Part shown: positions 33,771 to 47,320 of the stretch, in pieces
How positions within the stretch are numbered: position 1 is the stretch's first letter
Layout of the letters: each line of letters begins with the position of its first letter
Assembly (NCBI GenBank): GCA_028554755.1
Contig: JAPTOF010000012.1
Location: 6,043,501-6,107,500, forward strand
From: Cordia subcordata
Taxonomy: Eukaryota > Streptophyta > Magnoliopsida > Boraginales > Cordiaceae
DNA length: 64,000 nt
Direction of reading: 5' to 3'
Translations under genes and position numbers: made by a program
The notes under the pieces: model-generated
The model's input: only the letters and a program-made list of their open reading frames with translations
What the model was told of the DNA's origin: nothing
Databases searched by the model: none

Positions 33771-35324
33771 TACTTTTCTTCAAAATCAATTTTGCCAAAA
33801 TGAGAAAAGCAAAGTCTCATAGAATTTTTGTGTTTGAGCTAAGAATATATTTATTTGTTGCTATTATTACGGTGTAATAATATTATGCTTAAGGCTTATT
33901 GCTTGTGTATGAGTGTGTTGCACTGTAGGTGGTGCATTTTGTAATGTTTTCGTAACGTAAGAAGATTGCAGACGAGAATCTCTTTCTTCCTTTTTTTTTT
34001 CTTTGGTTTCTATTGCTAAATGATTGCTAACTAGTATGTGTAACTTAATTTTTTTGGTCAATTACCGATCTATCTAGAAGTATTTTTTTGGTAGAATAGA
34101 TATCGTTGCGTTCTTTATTTTATATTGACTTTTTATTTTTTGAATTGCTGTTCAAGGGAACCCTACATCTGAAGTCGGAAAAGCTTGATAATCCAAAAAC
34201 CAGCCAGTTATCTATTTTTACTATCCGATTGAATAATTTTTTCCTCCTCTAAAATCCAAATATCCAAATTTAAATATTTAATTATTCGTTGCAATTTCCA
34301 CCTTCCTAGTCGTACGCAAAAATATTTTTGTACTCCTACTATGGGACCATTGAGAGATTTTTTGGTGATAAATTACATGCATGGTAGTAGTACAACTATT
34401 TGGGACCCACCTAATTGGTCTTTGCAAAATTTGCAAATGCAACCACAATCATACCCTTTTTCCCCCTCAATGAAACAAGATTGCAAAAAGCAAGTTAACA
34501 AATTTTGTTATATTACGGGATTTATAATTTTAAAATAATTTTATTTAATGAAAAAATGAATTTTCTTTTTGAACTCAAAATATTAGCTCGATGAGAGAGG
34601 AAAGAAGAGAACTTGAGAGTCGGTCTAGGAAGAAAAAGAGGAGAGTGGAGCGAGGATTTTGGCTACAAATTAGATACACAGAGAACAAAACACTCAGCAT
34701 TCAAATAGTTGCACTAGATTTGCATTAAATTTGCAAAAAGTTCAAATTTTAAAATTAACCAATAAAGCATTTTTTTCTTATTTTCATTTTCTTGTTTTTG
34801 CATTATTTAAGTGATCTGATTTGTCTCTCAGACAACCTTTTTAACAACTATTTTTTTCCCCAGAAAATCCAATGCTGTCAGATTCTCTCTTTCTCCCACT
34901 CCTTGAAATCTATTAAAAGCTTCTCTCTTTCTCTTTCTCTCTCTCTATATATACACACAATATACACATTCATTTGCTATTGAATGTATATATACAAATA
35001 TATATACACCCATGCATAAAATTACAATCTGTGCTGTATATTCTTGTTTCCATATAAGTAGCCGATCTTGGCTGCACGAGCTGCGAGATTTTCTGTAATC
35101 TATGCATTTAGATTTTGAGGGTGCTTTTTGTTCTCTCTAGATTTTCCATTTTGGGTTCTTTTTTCAAAGAGTTTTGATTTGTTTCCATATTTTCAAGATT
35201 TTGGGTATCTTAGTTACATGTTGTAGATATGGTAGTAAATTTGATCACATTTATCAAATACCCCTTTTGGGTTCTCTTTAAAATTCCATATGATCTTTAG
35301 TGGTTTGATCGCTCAAGACCACAA
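33771..35324. other. Upstream region of the TIE gene
   Basis: No gene seen. A TATATATA stretch following a CT-rich tract at about 34915-34960 could be the TIE core promoter, leaving a leader of roughly 350 bases. This is only a guess from position. Confidence 0.4.
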
Positions 35325-37436
35325 ATGGCTCAAGTAGAACATGCCCAAAAGTGCAGTAATAGTAGTAGTGGTGGTGGTGGCGGCGGCGGCAATGGTGGTG
35401 GTGGGATTAGTAGTAGTGGTAGATCTTCCAAAAGGTTGAAGCAAAAGAAAGTGCCACAAAGAGGTCTAGGTGTTGCACAGCTAGAAAAGATTAGGCTTGA
35501 AGAACAACAAAAAAAGGATGCAGCTTTGCAAGCACAGGCTGTTGATAATATTCTATCACCTCATGCTATGATTTCTCCTAGCAATTCTTCCTCATGTTTA
35601 GCTGTTCAAGGTCACACTTTTAGGCCTAGTGTTTCACCTTCTTCAATGCCATCACCAAATGATCTTTCTTCAGTGAATTCTTTCATCAGGCCAGCACCAT
35701 CAATGGCAGAAATTGATGTTCTGCATCCAAATCATCAATTGCCATTGTCAAAATCACTTTGTGTTGGGGGAGGTGGTGATGTGGGTTGGTCAGCAATGCC
35801 TGGTCCAGGGCATGGTGGTACTTGGCCTAAATTGTGGAATGGTGAAGGGGAAAGTGGAAAAATCGATCACCATGGATTAGCATTTAGGCCTAATTTGCAT
35901 CTTCCTTATGAACCCAACCCCTCAATATTGCATCTCCCTGGTTTGGTGCAGAGATCACAGCAGTTTCAGCAGCCTTGTTCATCAATGGTTCGAATTGTCT
36001 TCTTTTACTTTTTAGTTGAGTTTCCATAGTGTGTTTGATCTTGAACATATGGTGATCAAAATCTTTTTGTGGAAATTGCAGGTGAATCTCTCGTCTGGGA
36101 TATCACCATCATCATCATTATCATTGCAAAATTTCCAGATGGAGCCCCCTTCAAACCAAAGCTACTGCGGCAACAAATACACACCATTGTGGCCAGAGGA
36201 AGAGAAGGTAAATTCTCTTCGTCGCCTTAGTGCCTTTTTCGCTTCACCTACATAAGTTCCATCAAATTATTATTCCCCCACAATGGCAATTTAAGAGTCA
36301 ACATCTATTGTTAATCAAGAAAGGATGTAAACATGAATTGGAATTTGTCATTATGAACTTTTGCTTTTGGACATTTATCTTCCTTATCATTAAGTTATTT
36401 TAATGAAAATGGAGAATTGTGAAAGTTTGGCTCTTTTCGCTCTGCTTCTGTGTATTTCCTTAATTTGTTTCGATCTTCTTTGACAGCTAACTAATGTTGG
36501 AGTTTACTCGTGTTGTTGATAAAGTTTAGCATGTTGATATGCTGTATTCTTGTACTTACTAGTTGATGTTTGCTTACTGGAACTAATAGTATTGTCGTAT
36601 CTGGTAGCTCTAGTTTGATTCGTTTAACTTGTGATGTGGATTGTTGGTTTGATTCGTTTAACTTGTGATGTGGATTGTTGGTTTGATTCGTTTAACTTGT
36701 GATGTAGATGGTTGGCTTGAAGAGACAATACCCCTTCTCCTTAGAAGTTCCACCAGCCCCTCCTTTTCACTGCAAATTTCCTTCTAGCATGGTTGCTTCA
36801 ATTGCCCAATCAGATGAATCGGCTTCATGTAGCAATGGATACCCTGCAAATATTGAACCAAGCAATCAAGTTATCAGGTTCATCCAATTTTTCATCTATA
36901 TTATCCTGAATATGTGGGAACCACATGTGGTGAGTCCTTTCTTATGCACTATCTCTCTACCTTTCCAGAGAAGGGCCTTCAAGCTTGAATATACTTTCTG
37001 AGCCAAACCCGAGAAGTGTAATCGGGGAAAATGGCCATCTGGATGGAGATTTTCTCACATTAGCTCCTCCTACGGCTAGTTCACAACATTCAATTCTGAA
37101 ATATAAGCAACCTTCAGCTAATCCAGGCCCTTCTAGGCGAGAATTATCCATAACAAGTCAGGTTGTGCTGCAAAGATACATTTAGCTTCTATATGATTTC
37201 TCCTGTTTCTCCTCCAGTTCTCTGTTTCATTTAGTCATAAAAAATTTACTTCATCTTTATGTAATATGCAGGAAAGCAGTGAAGACCCTTTCCAGAGGCC
37301 GCGAACCAGTGGATCCACCATACAACCTTTCTTCAGCTTCTTACCATCAGCTAAGGTGCAAATTGTCCAAGCAGCAAAACCTTTGAAATCTGATACAGAA
37401 GTAGGAGAAAGTGTTGATCTCAATTTAAAGCTATAG
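35325..37436 (+). CDS. TIE1: TIE/SPEAR family TCP-interacting EAR-motif repressor (five exons)
   Basis: Exons 35325-35987, 36082-36207, 36708-36877, 36969-37161 and 37272-37436 join with GT/AG borders into 438 residues. The SPL/SPEAR motif is at residues about 36-61, KRLKQKKVPQRGLGV then AQLEKIRLEEQ, after a Gly/Ser-rich stretch. A second conserved block spans exons 2-3 (PLWPEEEK then MVGLKRQYPFSLE). The protein ends in DLNLKL, an LxLxL EAR motif. In Arabidopsis, TIE proteins sit in the nucleus, bind CIN-class TCPs and recruit TOPLESS to silence their targets. NOZZLE/SPOROCYTELESS is a relative. The start ATG at 35325 gives the expected short N-terminus. The gene faces the same way as the TCP gene. 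Exon borders are my prediction, but all phases match and each joins conserved sequence. Confidence 0.9.
36613..36714 (+). repeat. Three 34-bp tandem copies across the intron 2 - exon 3 border of TIE
   Basis: Copies start GTTTGATTCGTTTAACTTGT at 36613, 36647 and 36681. The first two read GATGTGGATTG. The third reads GATGTAGATGG, where TAG is the splice acceptor and ATGG begins exon 3. Confidence 0.9.
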
Positions 37437-37802
37437 ACCATAGGTCATGTTTGATTAGGCCAACTTTGTTCCTGTAGAACGACTGATCCTATATGGTGTT
37501 TTAGGCCATATATTCCTCTGTTGAATGTTTTGTTGAAGTATATATGAATCTGTTATCCTTTTCGGGTGCATGGCTATTTATGGTCTTTGTGTCATTACCA
37601 AGTCTTGGTGTTCTTCTGTTCCATTGGCTTCGTTTTGCTGATGAATTAGGCATAGTTCATCAGAAATGTATGTCCACTAGGGTGAACTGCCTTAAATCCA
37701 GATGTATATGGAGTCCCACCTGCAGTAGATGCAAGCTAGGCATGGAAAAAGGTTTTTAAGAAAATTTCTTGTGAATTTCCTTCCACCCAGACCGTCCAGA
37801 TA

Positions 37803-38035
37803 TAGGGCTCGTTTGGATTGGCTTTTTTCAAAAGCGTTTTTTTTAACAGCTTTTGAAAAACAGCTTTTTTTGAGAAGCCGAAAATTTTGGCTTTTAAAAA
37901 AAGCTGTATTTGAGCTTTTTTCAGAGTTTCAGTTTTTTTGGAAACTAAATCAAATAGTTATTGCAAATTTAATGTAACTTTTTTAGAAAAAAAAGTACTT
38001 TTTTCTTTAAAAAAATCAATCCAAACAGTCCCATA
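37803..38035. mobile_element. Foldback MITE, GTTTGGATTG-end family
   Basis: The left end GGGCTCGTTTGGATTG and the reverse complement of the right end GGGACTGTTTGGATTG match at 14 of 16 positions, flanked by ATA on both sides. T-rich and A-rich arms carry AAGCCGAAAATTTTGGCTTT. It lies about 370 bp downstream of the TIE stop. Confidence 0.75.
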
Positions 38036-38837
38036 GGGTGGTAGTCTCTTCCCAAGCTTACACCTTCTCGGTCATGCTCCTTTCGGGGAAAAATAGGCAA
38101 TGGAAATGGTAACTAGATATGGCTGGATAGTTAAAAACACTAGGGCATATTCCTAAGTGATATTAAAAACTCAAGGCTAAGAACCAACATGAAATATTAA
38201 ACCATCTATTTCGTTGAGCGAATCCCCTCTTTTTTTCCGGTAAATTTTCACTGGAAGAATATCAACAAAAGAGAAGGCCTTGTGTCGTCCAAAATAGCAA
38301 CTAAACTAATCTAATTAAACATAATTTGACTGAGTCGCCACCCCCAACACAGAATAATTTGATCTTCAAGGCCATGTAATAGGACCTCCCTTGAGGGCAG
38401 TTTAAAATAGTTCAACTTATACGAATCTTGTGTGTTGCTCTTAGAGAGGCTGTCAATAGTACTGTTCTAAGATCGGCTTGAAGTAACACGTGTCACTATT
38501 TATTGTAGCCTTCGTGAGAAAATTTCACTTTTTCTCCCGCTCTCCTATCATGTAGTCCGCGTACAAAAACATTGAGATAATGCTGCGAAACAACATTAAT
38601 AGTTTGCTTAAGAATGAAAGAACACCAATCAAGAATTCTGATCCGTGACAAGAAGATGATAAACTGGATACAGAAATCCAAAGAGTTGAATGTTGTACTT
38701 ACAATAGATCACACAAGATCTGCAGTTGCAGTCCAAGAAAGTATTATAACACTCCGGTACACAGACCTCCGCGAAAGAGGCAAACGAGATCTCAGAAGTT
38801 TAAAGTCATCAAGCACTAAAGACATCAAGTGCACAAT
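38036..38837. other. Spacer between the convergent TIE and NCL genes
   Basis: It includes the 3' UTR of NCL next to 38837. Nothing else was recognised. Confidence 0.5.
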
Positions 38838-41800
38838 CTACGACCAACCAAAAACATAGTCGAGAACATACACAAGTGCTAGAGAGAATGGGTAAAGCAG
38901 GAAAGCTATCAAGGAAGTCCAAAGTGGAAAGGTGGTGCGAAGGCTGGCAAATACCCCCATGACAACGCAAACGATTAGAATGATGAGCACTTCAGATGAG
39001 AAGTCCCATATCAACCCGCGGGCATAGACGAGGGCAAGGAACACCGACAAGCAAAGAACATTGTTCATTGTTACAGCTCCGTATATCTGCAAAAGAAAAC
39101 ATAGAGGTAAATGTACAAGCACCTTTCAACTTTCCAATACATTAATACATGTTTGATGCAGGTCTGTGTCTCAAGTCTCGGAGAGAAAAGTGTAAATACA
39201 CACATAATAGGAAACTAGGAATTTATAACTACAAAGGATAACGAGGTCTGAAAATCTCACATGATGTGTCATATAAAAATATGTGAATAAACTCAAAAAT
39301 CCTGCTAAAATAGCTAAAAGCTCCCCCCGGGCAGCCAATCTCTTATAGGTTACAGATTTATAAAGGCCCCACTCGCTCAAAAACCTTGAAAATACCCCAC
39401 TCGCTCACAAACCTTGAACATAAGGATACCTTATCTTTATTGGGAGAAGGGGAGAAGAGAGGAGGGGGAAGAAAGAGGAAGAAGAAGTACCCTTCTGTGG
39501 CCATTCTTGAGATTCTTTCAAGCTATAAAATATGGCCATGAAAAGCTGTTACAGCTGTAGTGATCAAAAGCACACAAGAAAGTAAAAACAGGAGTCAAAC
39601 CTCAGAAAATGTTAAGGAAGCAGATCTCAGCTTCTTCCGGGAAGCAAAAATGATTGCAGAGACAGCCTCACTGGAGTTCGTCGCCAATGGTAGTGCAATA
39701 AATGATATGAAAAATGTAGGTATGCTTGTGGCACTAGAAAAATTATTAACGGCATCCACCAGAGGATCAGCGAATGCAGCTGCAATAAGAGTACCAAGCA
39801 ATAACAATAATACAGCCTTCAATGAGGTCCATCTGGCATTCTTGACACCCTCAGCAGCCTCGTCACTTTGGTCCCCTAAACGGTCATGTTCTCTCTTCGT
39901 TTGCTGTCAACACATTCCCATGACATCAAATTTAGTGGTTATGTACCCACCATCTAGACAGAAGCATAAAAAAATAACTAACAAAGATACCTTACCTCAT
40001 GATAATGATGTAGATATTTCGTTCCAGGACCATCTGCCTTGGAAGAACCTAGGGAATCCCAAGCCTCCCGGATCCATTTCTCCACTCCACTAATGAACTC
40101 AGCCTCGCTAATTAGAGAATCCAGAGAGGTATCAAACTCCTTCATCACTTTCTCCACAGCATTATTTTCATCCAAATTTATTTCATCAAGTCGAATTCCT
40201 AATACCAACGCTTTCAGTTCGGTATGCGAAAGACATCCATCATTATTTTCATCAATCGTCTTAAACAGCCTGTCATTTTAGCACATCAGATGACATAATG
40301 GATGTTGCAACAAAACGAGAGCAGATCAAAGCATTAAATACTTACTTCTGCAGAACATCTATATTCGCTTTCCCCTCATCTGTGCAAAGTCTTCCTAGTG
40401 CACGATTTTCCAAATCTTTCAAGACTCCTGTTATTACAAGCTTATGCTTTGCAAAAGCCAACCTTCTCTCTTGTATCCAAGGCTGAAATACCTGCATGGA
40501 GGGGACACCACAACTAAAATCTTAGATGTGAATCTATCAGTTGATCTATCCTTATACAGATAGATATATGATCAAGCATGTGTACTAGTGAAATGAAAAG
40601 AAAAACAAATTTCCATTTCCCTCGACCCTAAAGAAGCTGTAATAATGAGTCATATAGAACCAATGGCTTCAAGGAAATATAGAATAGCAGGAATATTTAA
40701 AATAAATTTGATTCTTTATTAGATCATAAAAGTCCAATTTCTGAAGATCTTTTCCCTCTCTCCAAGATTGAACATTAATTGCAACGATTAGATAGGAGGC
40801 TTACTGGGATAGATAATTTTGATTATTAAAAATGAAATGCATATATCATGTTGCATAAAACTTGCAAGTTTCCCTCCAGAAGCTATAAATAAATCAAGAA
40901 AAAAGAAAATAAACTGTGCTCATATATACCTGATAAAAGCAATAGGAAATCAAAAGTGAAAAGGAAATAATAAGTGCAATCAAAACTGCCAAGTGCCTTC
41001 CTGAAGTCGAATCCAGAGCTTGAGGCAATTGGACCACTAGAAATGGGATGACAGATACAGCCATTATAATTCCAGCATAGCTTGTCCAAATATCAGTACT
41101 AACACCAGAACCTGCACGCGTAGATTACTTATAAGGTTCTTGAGAAAAAATCTTCAGTCAAAATAAAAAATTCATGAGATTTTTCAAATTAATGGGGACA
41201 AGAAATTCATCAAAATTTTCCTTCGACCTGATGTACTGCCATGCAAGACCCAGTACCAAGGAGAATAGGAGTCTACATTGCTTTACGTTTATAAGTAACC
41301 AATGGATATGCAGCTCTGAGTTTGCAGATAACAGTAAGCTACTTGTAAACTCAGATAATTTAATAAAATGTATGAATATTCATCAAGTTTAACATACAGA
41401 AGGCCACATGCATAACTCATGGAAACTTGATGATTTAAGTGTATGGTATGCTTGGGCCATGAAAGGGAGGCAAGTGAAGGGGAGGGAACAACAATTTTAT
41501 TTGAAAAATAAAAACAAATAAATCAATAAATGAAAGGAAAGAGAATACAGGCAAGGAGTCAAACCAGTTAAGCTGAACCCTTTAGTATCTTTTAAGTCAA
41601 TGGCAACATTATTCTGTATTTCACACTTGCCAACCACAACACAGGTACCCCATACTAGTGTAAGCAACATGACAGTTGATCCAGCTAGTAAACCCATTCC
41701 AACAGATACTTGTTCTTGAGCAACTTCTATACTCCCAGAGAGCCCAGATACTGAAAAAATAAATAAGAGATATGATGAGCATGAGATTACAATAAGTTTC

Positions 41801-44800
41801 AAACGTGTTGTCTTTTTTTGGAAGACAACAAAATAAGGAACTACCCATGTTCAAATGTAATCATCCAGAGAGAGAAAGAGAGGGTACTAGTAAATTTACT
41901 ACAAAAATCATGAGCTGGGTTAGCGTCATGTCCTGTCTCCTTCAATATCTGGCTTAATGTAAGACATATTACATGATATCAGTATCAACAAGTTGACAAT
42001 TCTTGGGTACCGGTTTCACCTCCACCAGCACCATTCAACCACACACCCTACATCAGAGTCCTTTCCAAACTCATGAAAAAGTGTTACTCAAACACAAAGT
42101 ATGCATTTGGAGTTACTTTGCACCCATCATGGTATCAAGAGTCACAACAATTCTCCAATATCTTCTTCCTTATCTTCAAACTAACTTGCTGTTAACGAAA
42201 AGGAAAACAAAACCAAAAAACAAACAAACAAACAAAACGGGGAAAAAAACCCAAAAAGAAAAAAACAAAAGGATGTGTTACTCTCATAGTCTAATGGTCA
42301 TAACCACAGCTGCAGATACTCCTAAAATTAGTATCTTTAACCACAATATTGTTTGGTCTTGACATCTTCCTTGACAAGTTAAATATTTAAAAAAAGGAAA
42401 AATTCTTCATTTGCAAATAATTAATAAATTTCACAGGACCAAAAAATGGAAAAGCCACTCAATAAGATCACTAAAGCCCTCATTAATCCTCGAAAGTGTT
42501 ACAAGCATTTGTAGTAAGTGTTGATTCACCTCAAAGTTATACATTGCCTATTAAACAACAACATTCTTCATGAAATTCATATAATTCCCAAAAGGAAGAG
42601 AGATTCATGTTTGCACAATTTGAATGTATTGTAACAGAATTATATCACTGCAATATGATGAGAATAAAAGGATATCTTTGTTTTCCTACGTGTGTGTGCA
42701 TACATGCAAATGGTGCAAACTCGCACATTCATAAATATTCAAGCTGGATGTTGATCTGACATTACCAGAATATCAATTTTCACAACTCATGGTGAGTAAG
42801 ATGGGCTAGTTTCCCGCTTTCTCCCAATAAGATACTTATACAGTGCAGTTCCCCAGCATTAACAAACAAAATCATCAGATGATGCCATCAAATGAAGTCA
42901 AAATAGGAAAAATTACGAAGGTAAGTAAATTTTACTTCACTTTGGAATTTTAAATAAATAACAATAACAAACTCAATTTATATTCTTCATCCTTTATTCT
43001 TCCAAGTTTAATACAATCAATATCCTACATGCTATGCTTGATTTTTGCTTTTCTCTTTTCTCCCGCTAAAATCACAAGAATTCAAGCAAACATTTTTAGA
43101 AGGTTTAAAATACTCATTTTCTTCCAAAAACAAAACATATTTAAGGAGTAAGAATGAAGTCAAACTAGGATGAGAATGGAGTGAATTTCTCAAATGTATC
43201 TTTGAGACAATCAAAGGATATGTAACAACTTAAGCCCAATGAAAAAGTCCAACTTAAAAGACAAGTCTCATAGCCAAAGAGTCCCTTGCACTTAAGAACC
43301 ACTCACAAGAATAAGATCTTTGATGTAGATGATTATTAGTTATCACCCCTCTTAAAGAGGATAGGCCCACTCAAGCTACCCTATCAACACTGACCCAAAG
43401 GTAACACTTCCTCTTTGGTGACTACACTAACCTACGTGGGAGAATTGCTTACACTTAATAACCACTCATAACAAAGGAAAATTTTTTATGTGAGAAATCA
43501 TTACATTTCACCCTTCTTAAAGAGTCAACGTGTCAGCCTATTAACACTAGCCCGACATTATCTCTTCTTTGGTGACTACACTCACCTACTAATATCCAGT
43601 GTGATATATCATTACACCTCGATCTAACCCATATTCTCTCTTTCATAGAGCCCATACTCAATGAGATCACCAATTAATAAACTAAGTCTAAGGGAAAAGC
43701 CCAAACTAACAAACTTGTCAATAGGTGGAGAATGTGTTACTCATTTACACTTAAAACCACCTGCAAAGGAGTGAGATTTACGATGTGACAGATCATTACA
43801 TAAACACAATCTAGAGTCTAGATAATAAGTTTTTGTGTAATGAAAGGCATTCCAACATTTTTGTTGATAAGCATATTTCTACCAACGTTAACCATTGGAC
43901 ACTTCAAATTTCTAATGATGAATAATAGATTTGCAAGCCAATCACAAATGCAAGGAGTAAGAATGAAGTCAAAATAGATGAGGATCGCCTAAATTTTGAC
44001 AGAGACAACAATTTGAAAAAAATAAAATACATGCGTCCATTAAAGGTCTAATCTTTTTCAAGATAGTGCTAATGCCATATCTTTCAAGAAAAATAAATAT
44101 ATATTTTCCTTTCTTTATGACTTTTTTTTTTTTGACAATATATTGGAAGTTGAATAAATTAGTTTTATGTTACAGAATTTAGTCTACCAGTGTATTGGAA
44201 GTTGAATAATGAATTCCACAAAATTTAGTCTAACAGAATTTATAAATCAAATTTTTTATGCTCGGTATCATTTGTTTAAAATGTGGAAATCATTTAGAAA
44301 TTCAAGATTCACAAATCTTAAATTTGCTCTAGTTATACTCAAATCCTAACCTAAGAAGTTGAATTTACAGTTTCATAAAAGTCAAATGCATAAAAAATTT
44401 TAAAAAGAAAAAATATCCTCATAAATTATATAATATAATACAAACGGTACTTAAATGGCAAACCTAATGGCAATAAAATAACTAAAGTATATTTAAGCAA
44501 AGTGTAAATATTAAATCCAATTCTATCATTGTTCCAAAAATAATTTAGATTTACAAATAATAGAATAACTTAAAACTGTTCTACTGTTTTAAACAACAAA
44601 ATTTATTTCAAAATATAAATCCTCACAAAATTCATCAATAAATGAATTTTATGTCACCAGCGTTGCCAAAAACTATGTAATTACATTGCATTCGTACAAA
44701 AACTAGTAAGCTTAGGGAGAAAAAGAAATAGCAAAACAAAGTGAGCAAGTGAATACTAGACAACTGCGTCAAGGCACGACGTTAAATGTATCGAATTATG

Positions 44801-45227
44801 TGAAAAATGGTAAAAAAAAAAAAAAAAAATCGATACCGAGAATGAGAATAGCATCTGGAAGAGCACCGAGCATAGGGAGGAAAAGCCCACCAACAAGGCC
44901 CGGCCCGAGGATCTCAAGCAAGAGCTCACTACCAGTGGAAAGATACGTGGCAGCAAGGAACATCAAGTAACCATAAACGAGGATCAGGAACAAGTTGCCA
45001 AGCGCCGTTGTCGTGCACGGCAAGAAACCGTACGACTGCTCGCAGACTTCTTCTTCCCCCGCCGGCGGCACCAGCCGGAGCAGCTGCTCCGCCCTACCTC
45101 CTCCGCAGCCGTTGTGGATCCCATCGGAGATGAGATCGGAACCTAACGGCCGGCCACGTGAAAGGCCGCTGAAGATCAATACAACTACGCAGAGTGTGAG
45201 AAAAAGTTTTTCTAATTTTGGAGCCAT
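38838..45227 (-). CDS. NCL: EF-hand Na+/Ca2+ exchanger, NCL type (seven exons)
   Basis: Minus-strand exons 45227-44837, 41750-41565, 41111-40930, 40491-40346, 40269-39996, 39903-39601 and 39086-38838 join in phase to 576 residues, close to Arabidopsis NCL (about 585). A signal peptide covers residues 1-26. The first ion-binding repeat lies around residues 99-136 ([16 protein letters not shown] then [17 protein letters not shown]), and the second around 464-480 ([20 protein letters not shown]). Between them a cytosolic loop has a canonical EF-hand at about 308-319 ([12 protein letters not shown]) and a less regular one at about 348-359 ([12 protein letters not shown]). It ends in membrane segments and DYVFGWS. 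The family moves Ca2+ and Na+ across membranes, with roles in salt response and flowering in Arabidopsis. Intron 1 is about 3.1 kb. All splice sites are GT/AG. Confidence 0.93.
43240..43810. repeat. Degenerate ~150-190-bp repeats in NCL intron 1
   Basis: Three loose copies contain CACTTAA.AACCACT/C...AA.GA...GATCATTA and TTGGTGACTACACT.ACCTAC. They begin near 43290, 43450 and 43745. No coding sequence was seen. Confidence 0.55.
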
Positions 45228-46710
45228 TTTCTAATTAAGAAAATAAAAATAAAAATCTTTTGAGTACTCTCTTTCTGGGCTTGTCTTATACAACGAACGT
45301 GCAACGGAGCAATATCTACATTGTGGTGCGTCTAAGCAAGTGGTACGTGGATATTGGATGGAAAAAGGGTTGCCCCTTTGGCCTTTTAAAAGCGTTTCCT
45401 TAATAACTTTTAAAAAATAATTATTTTTAAATAAAAAAATTCTGGATAAGTTGCATTTGAGTTAAAGAAAGTATTTTTTAGAGTTTTAATTTTTTTAAAA
45501 AAAATCAAATTAAATAAATATTGTAAAAATAATTTAACTTTTAAAAAGTATATACTTTTTTTATCAAAAAACTCAATCCAAACAAGTCCTACATGATTGG
45601 GGGACATGACAACCTTGCTATTAAATTCGAATAAATAGAATTCTCGACAAACAAAAATAAATAGAATTAATATCGGGCTTTTACTGTTATTATTAGAGAC
45701 GGATTCAAAATTTTTATCCAGTAAAATTATAACATACAGTTTAATGTTTGTATATAAATAAATATTCTGTAAAATATATATTTTTTTACTCGAATAATCT
45801 TAAGTGCACATATTTTTTAAAAACAATTTGAAAATGATTGGCAATTACCGGTTGTGGAATACTTAATATTGCTAATATGTAATATCTTATATTTTATCAA
45901 GTATCAATCAACATATTTACTTAATATTCCTAAGTAAAACAAATATATATAATTAGACAATTTTTATGAAATTTAAAATTTTTAATGAGGCAGTAAATTA
46001 TTATAGTATTCAATTCTAGGTCATGAGTTTTATGAATTTAAAAATATAGATTTTTATAGTTCATGATAGGATAAAATATAAATGTATATTATTTAATTTT
46101 ATTTTTAGTAATTTTTTAATAAATAGTCATTTTTATATAAGAGATGTGGAATGGTTGAATAGAATATTTAAATTGCAAAAATAAAATGAAATAAAGAGGT
46201 GATTTGAATAGATTAGAAAACAATTTTAAATGAATAGAATGGATAGATCCAATATCCTTTGGAGAAAAAAAAGGATTGCTCTTCAATCCAACAACCATCC
46301 AAGTCGCCCTCTTACCCACAAAGCCAAAATTTATGCTGCGCCGGTTTTTTCATGAGGATGGTGAATTTCTGGAAAAAAAAATAACTATGGAATGATTACA
46401 TTTGGAATGGTCTGAACTTGAATCTAACGAGAGATAGGATTGGTTTGGGGTGAAAGATTTAAAAAAAAAGTTTAAAATAAGTTGATAAACTAGCATGCAT
46501 TCTATTATTAAAAAAAAAAATCAATCTAAAGGCATCCATTCACATTCATAAATAATCAATCCAAATGCATCCTTTCACATTCATGAATAGTCATATAATA
46601 ACAAGTTATTTGAAGTTTTTGTGACTTTGTCCTTATATATATGTAGCAAGAAGGAAGGGAAGTGTAATACAAGAAAATAGACATGTTAAGCTGGTAGTTA
46701 ATCCATCACT
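45228..46710. other. Upstream region of NCL and AT-rich intergenic DNA
   Basis: The first few hundred bases should hold the NCL promoter, with no motif I would defend. A decayed GTTTGGATTG-family MITE lies at about 45380-45590 (ends CAATCCAAACAAGTCC). No other gene is visible. Confidence 0.5.
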
Positions 46711-46711
46711 T

Positions 46712-47320
46712 TTGACTAGTGAAAGCATAAGCTATTTGACTTTGTAACTTTGTTTTCATTTCTAAACCCTTTAAAATAATAATGACATTATTTTAATATG
46801 CAGACTTTACTTAATTGGGCTCTTTGATGTACACGTGCACAGCTTGATTCAGCATCAGGTGAAAATAACTTTCCTAACTCTACCTGCTGCTTCCTTTCCT
46901 TAAAAACTAAGCAAATTAACACTGTATAAAGCACAATTGTATTGTCCAATACTATAGAGATATAAAATTTAAATTATATAATTAATAGTTAATAAAAAAT
47001 TCAGTAATTTTGTCAGGAGTCAAATAAGCTGTACTTATAATTATTTGAATTGACTTTTTTAAAATCATTTATTAATAATTTTTGAAAAAATATTTTTTTT
47101 GAAAAGTTATCATTTTTGACTAGTGAAAGCATAAGCTCTTCGACTTTGTAACTTTGTTTTCATTTCTAAACCCTTTGAAATAATATAAAATAATAATGAT
47201 ATTATTATAATATGCCGACTTTACTTAATTGGGCTCTTTGATATACAGGTGCACAGCTTGATTCAGCATCAGGTGAAAATACCTTTCCTAACTCTATCTG
47301 CTACTTCTTTTCTTTAAAAA
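46712..47320 (+). repeat. ~200-bp direct duplication
   Basis: 46712 to about 46905 and 47108-47315 share TTTTGACTAGTGAAAGCATA through GCACAGCTTGATTCAGCATC to CTTTCCTAACTCTA. They lie about 395 bp apart, and the second copy has an extra AATATAAAAT-like insertion. Confidence 0.85.

Noticed and set aside
39560..40281. Plus-strand open frames over NCL exons 5 and 6
   Set aside because: They are antisense shadows. The minus-strand exons have matching phases and conserved motifs.
44749..44970. Plus-strand open frame near NCL exon 1
   Set aside because: It is the antisense shadow of exon 1, with the poly-A/T of the intron donor region.
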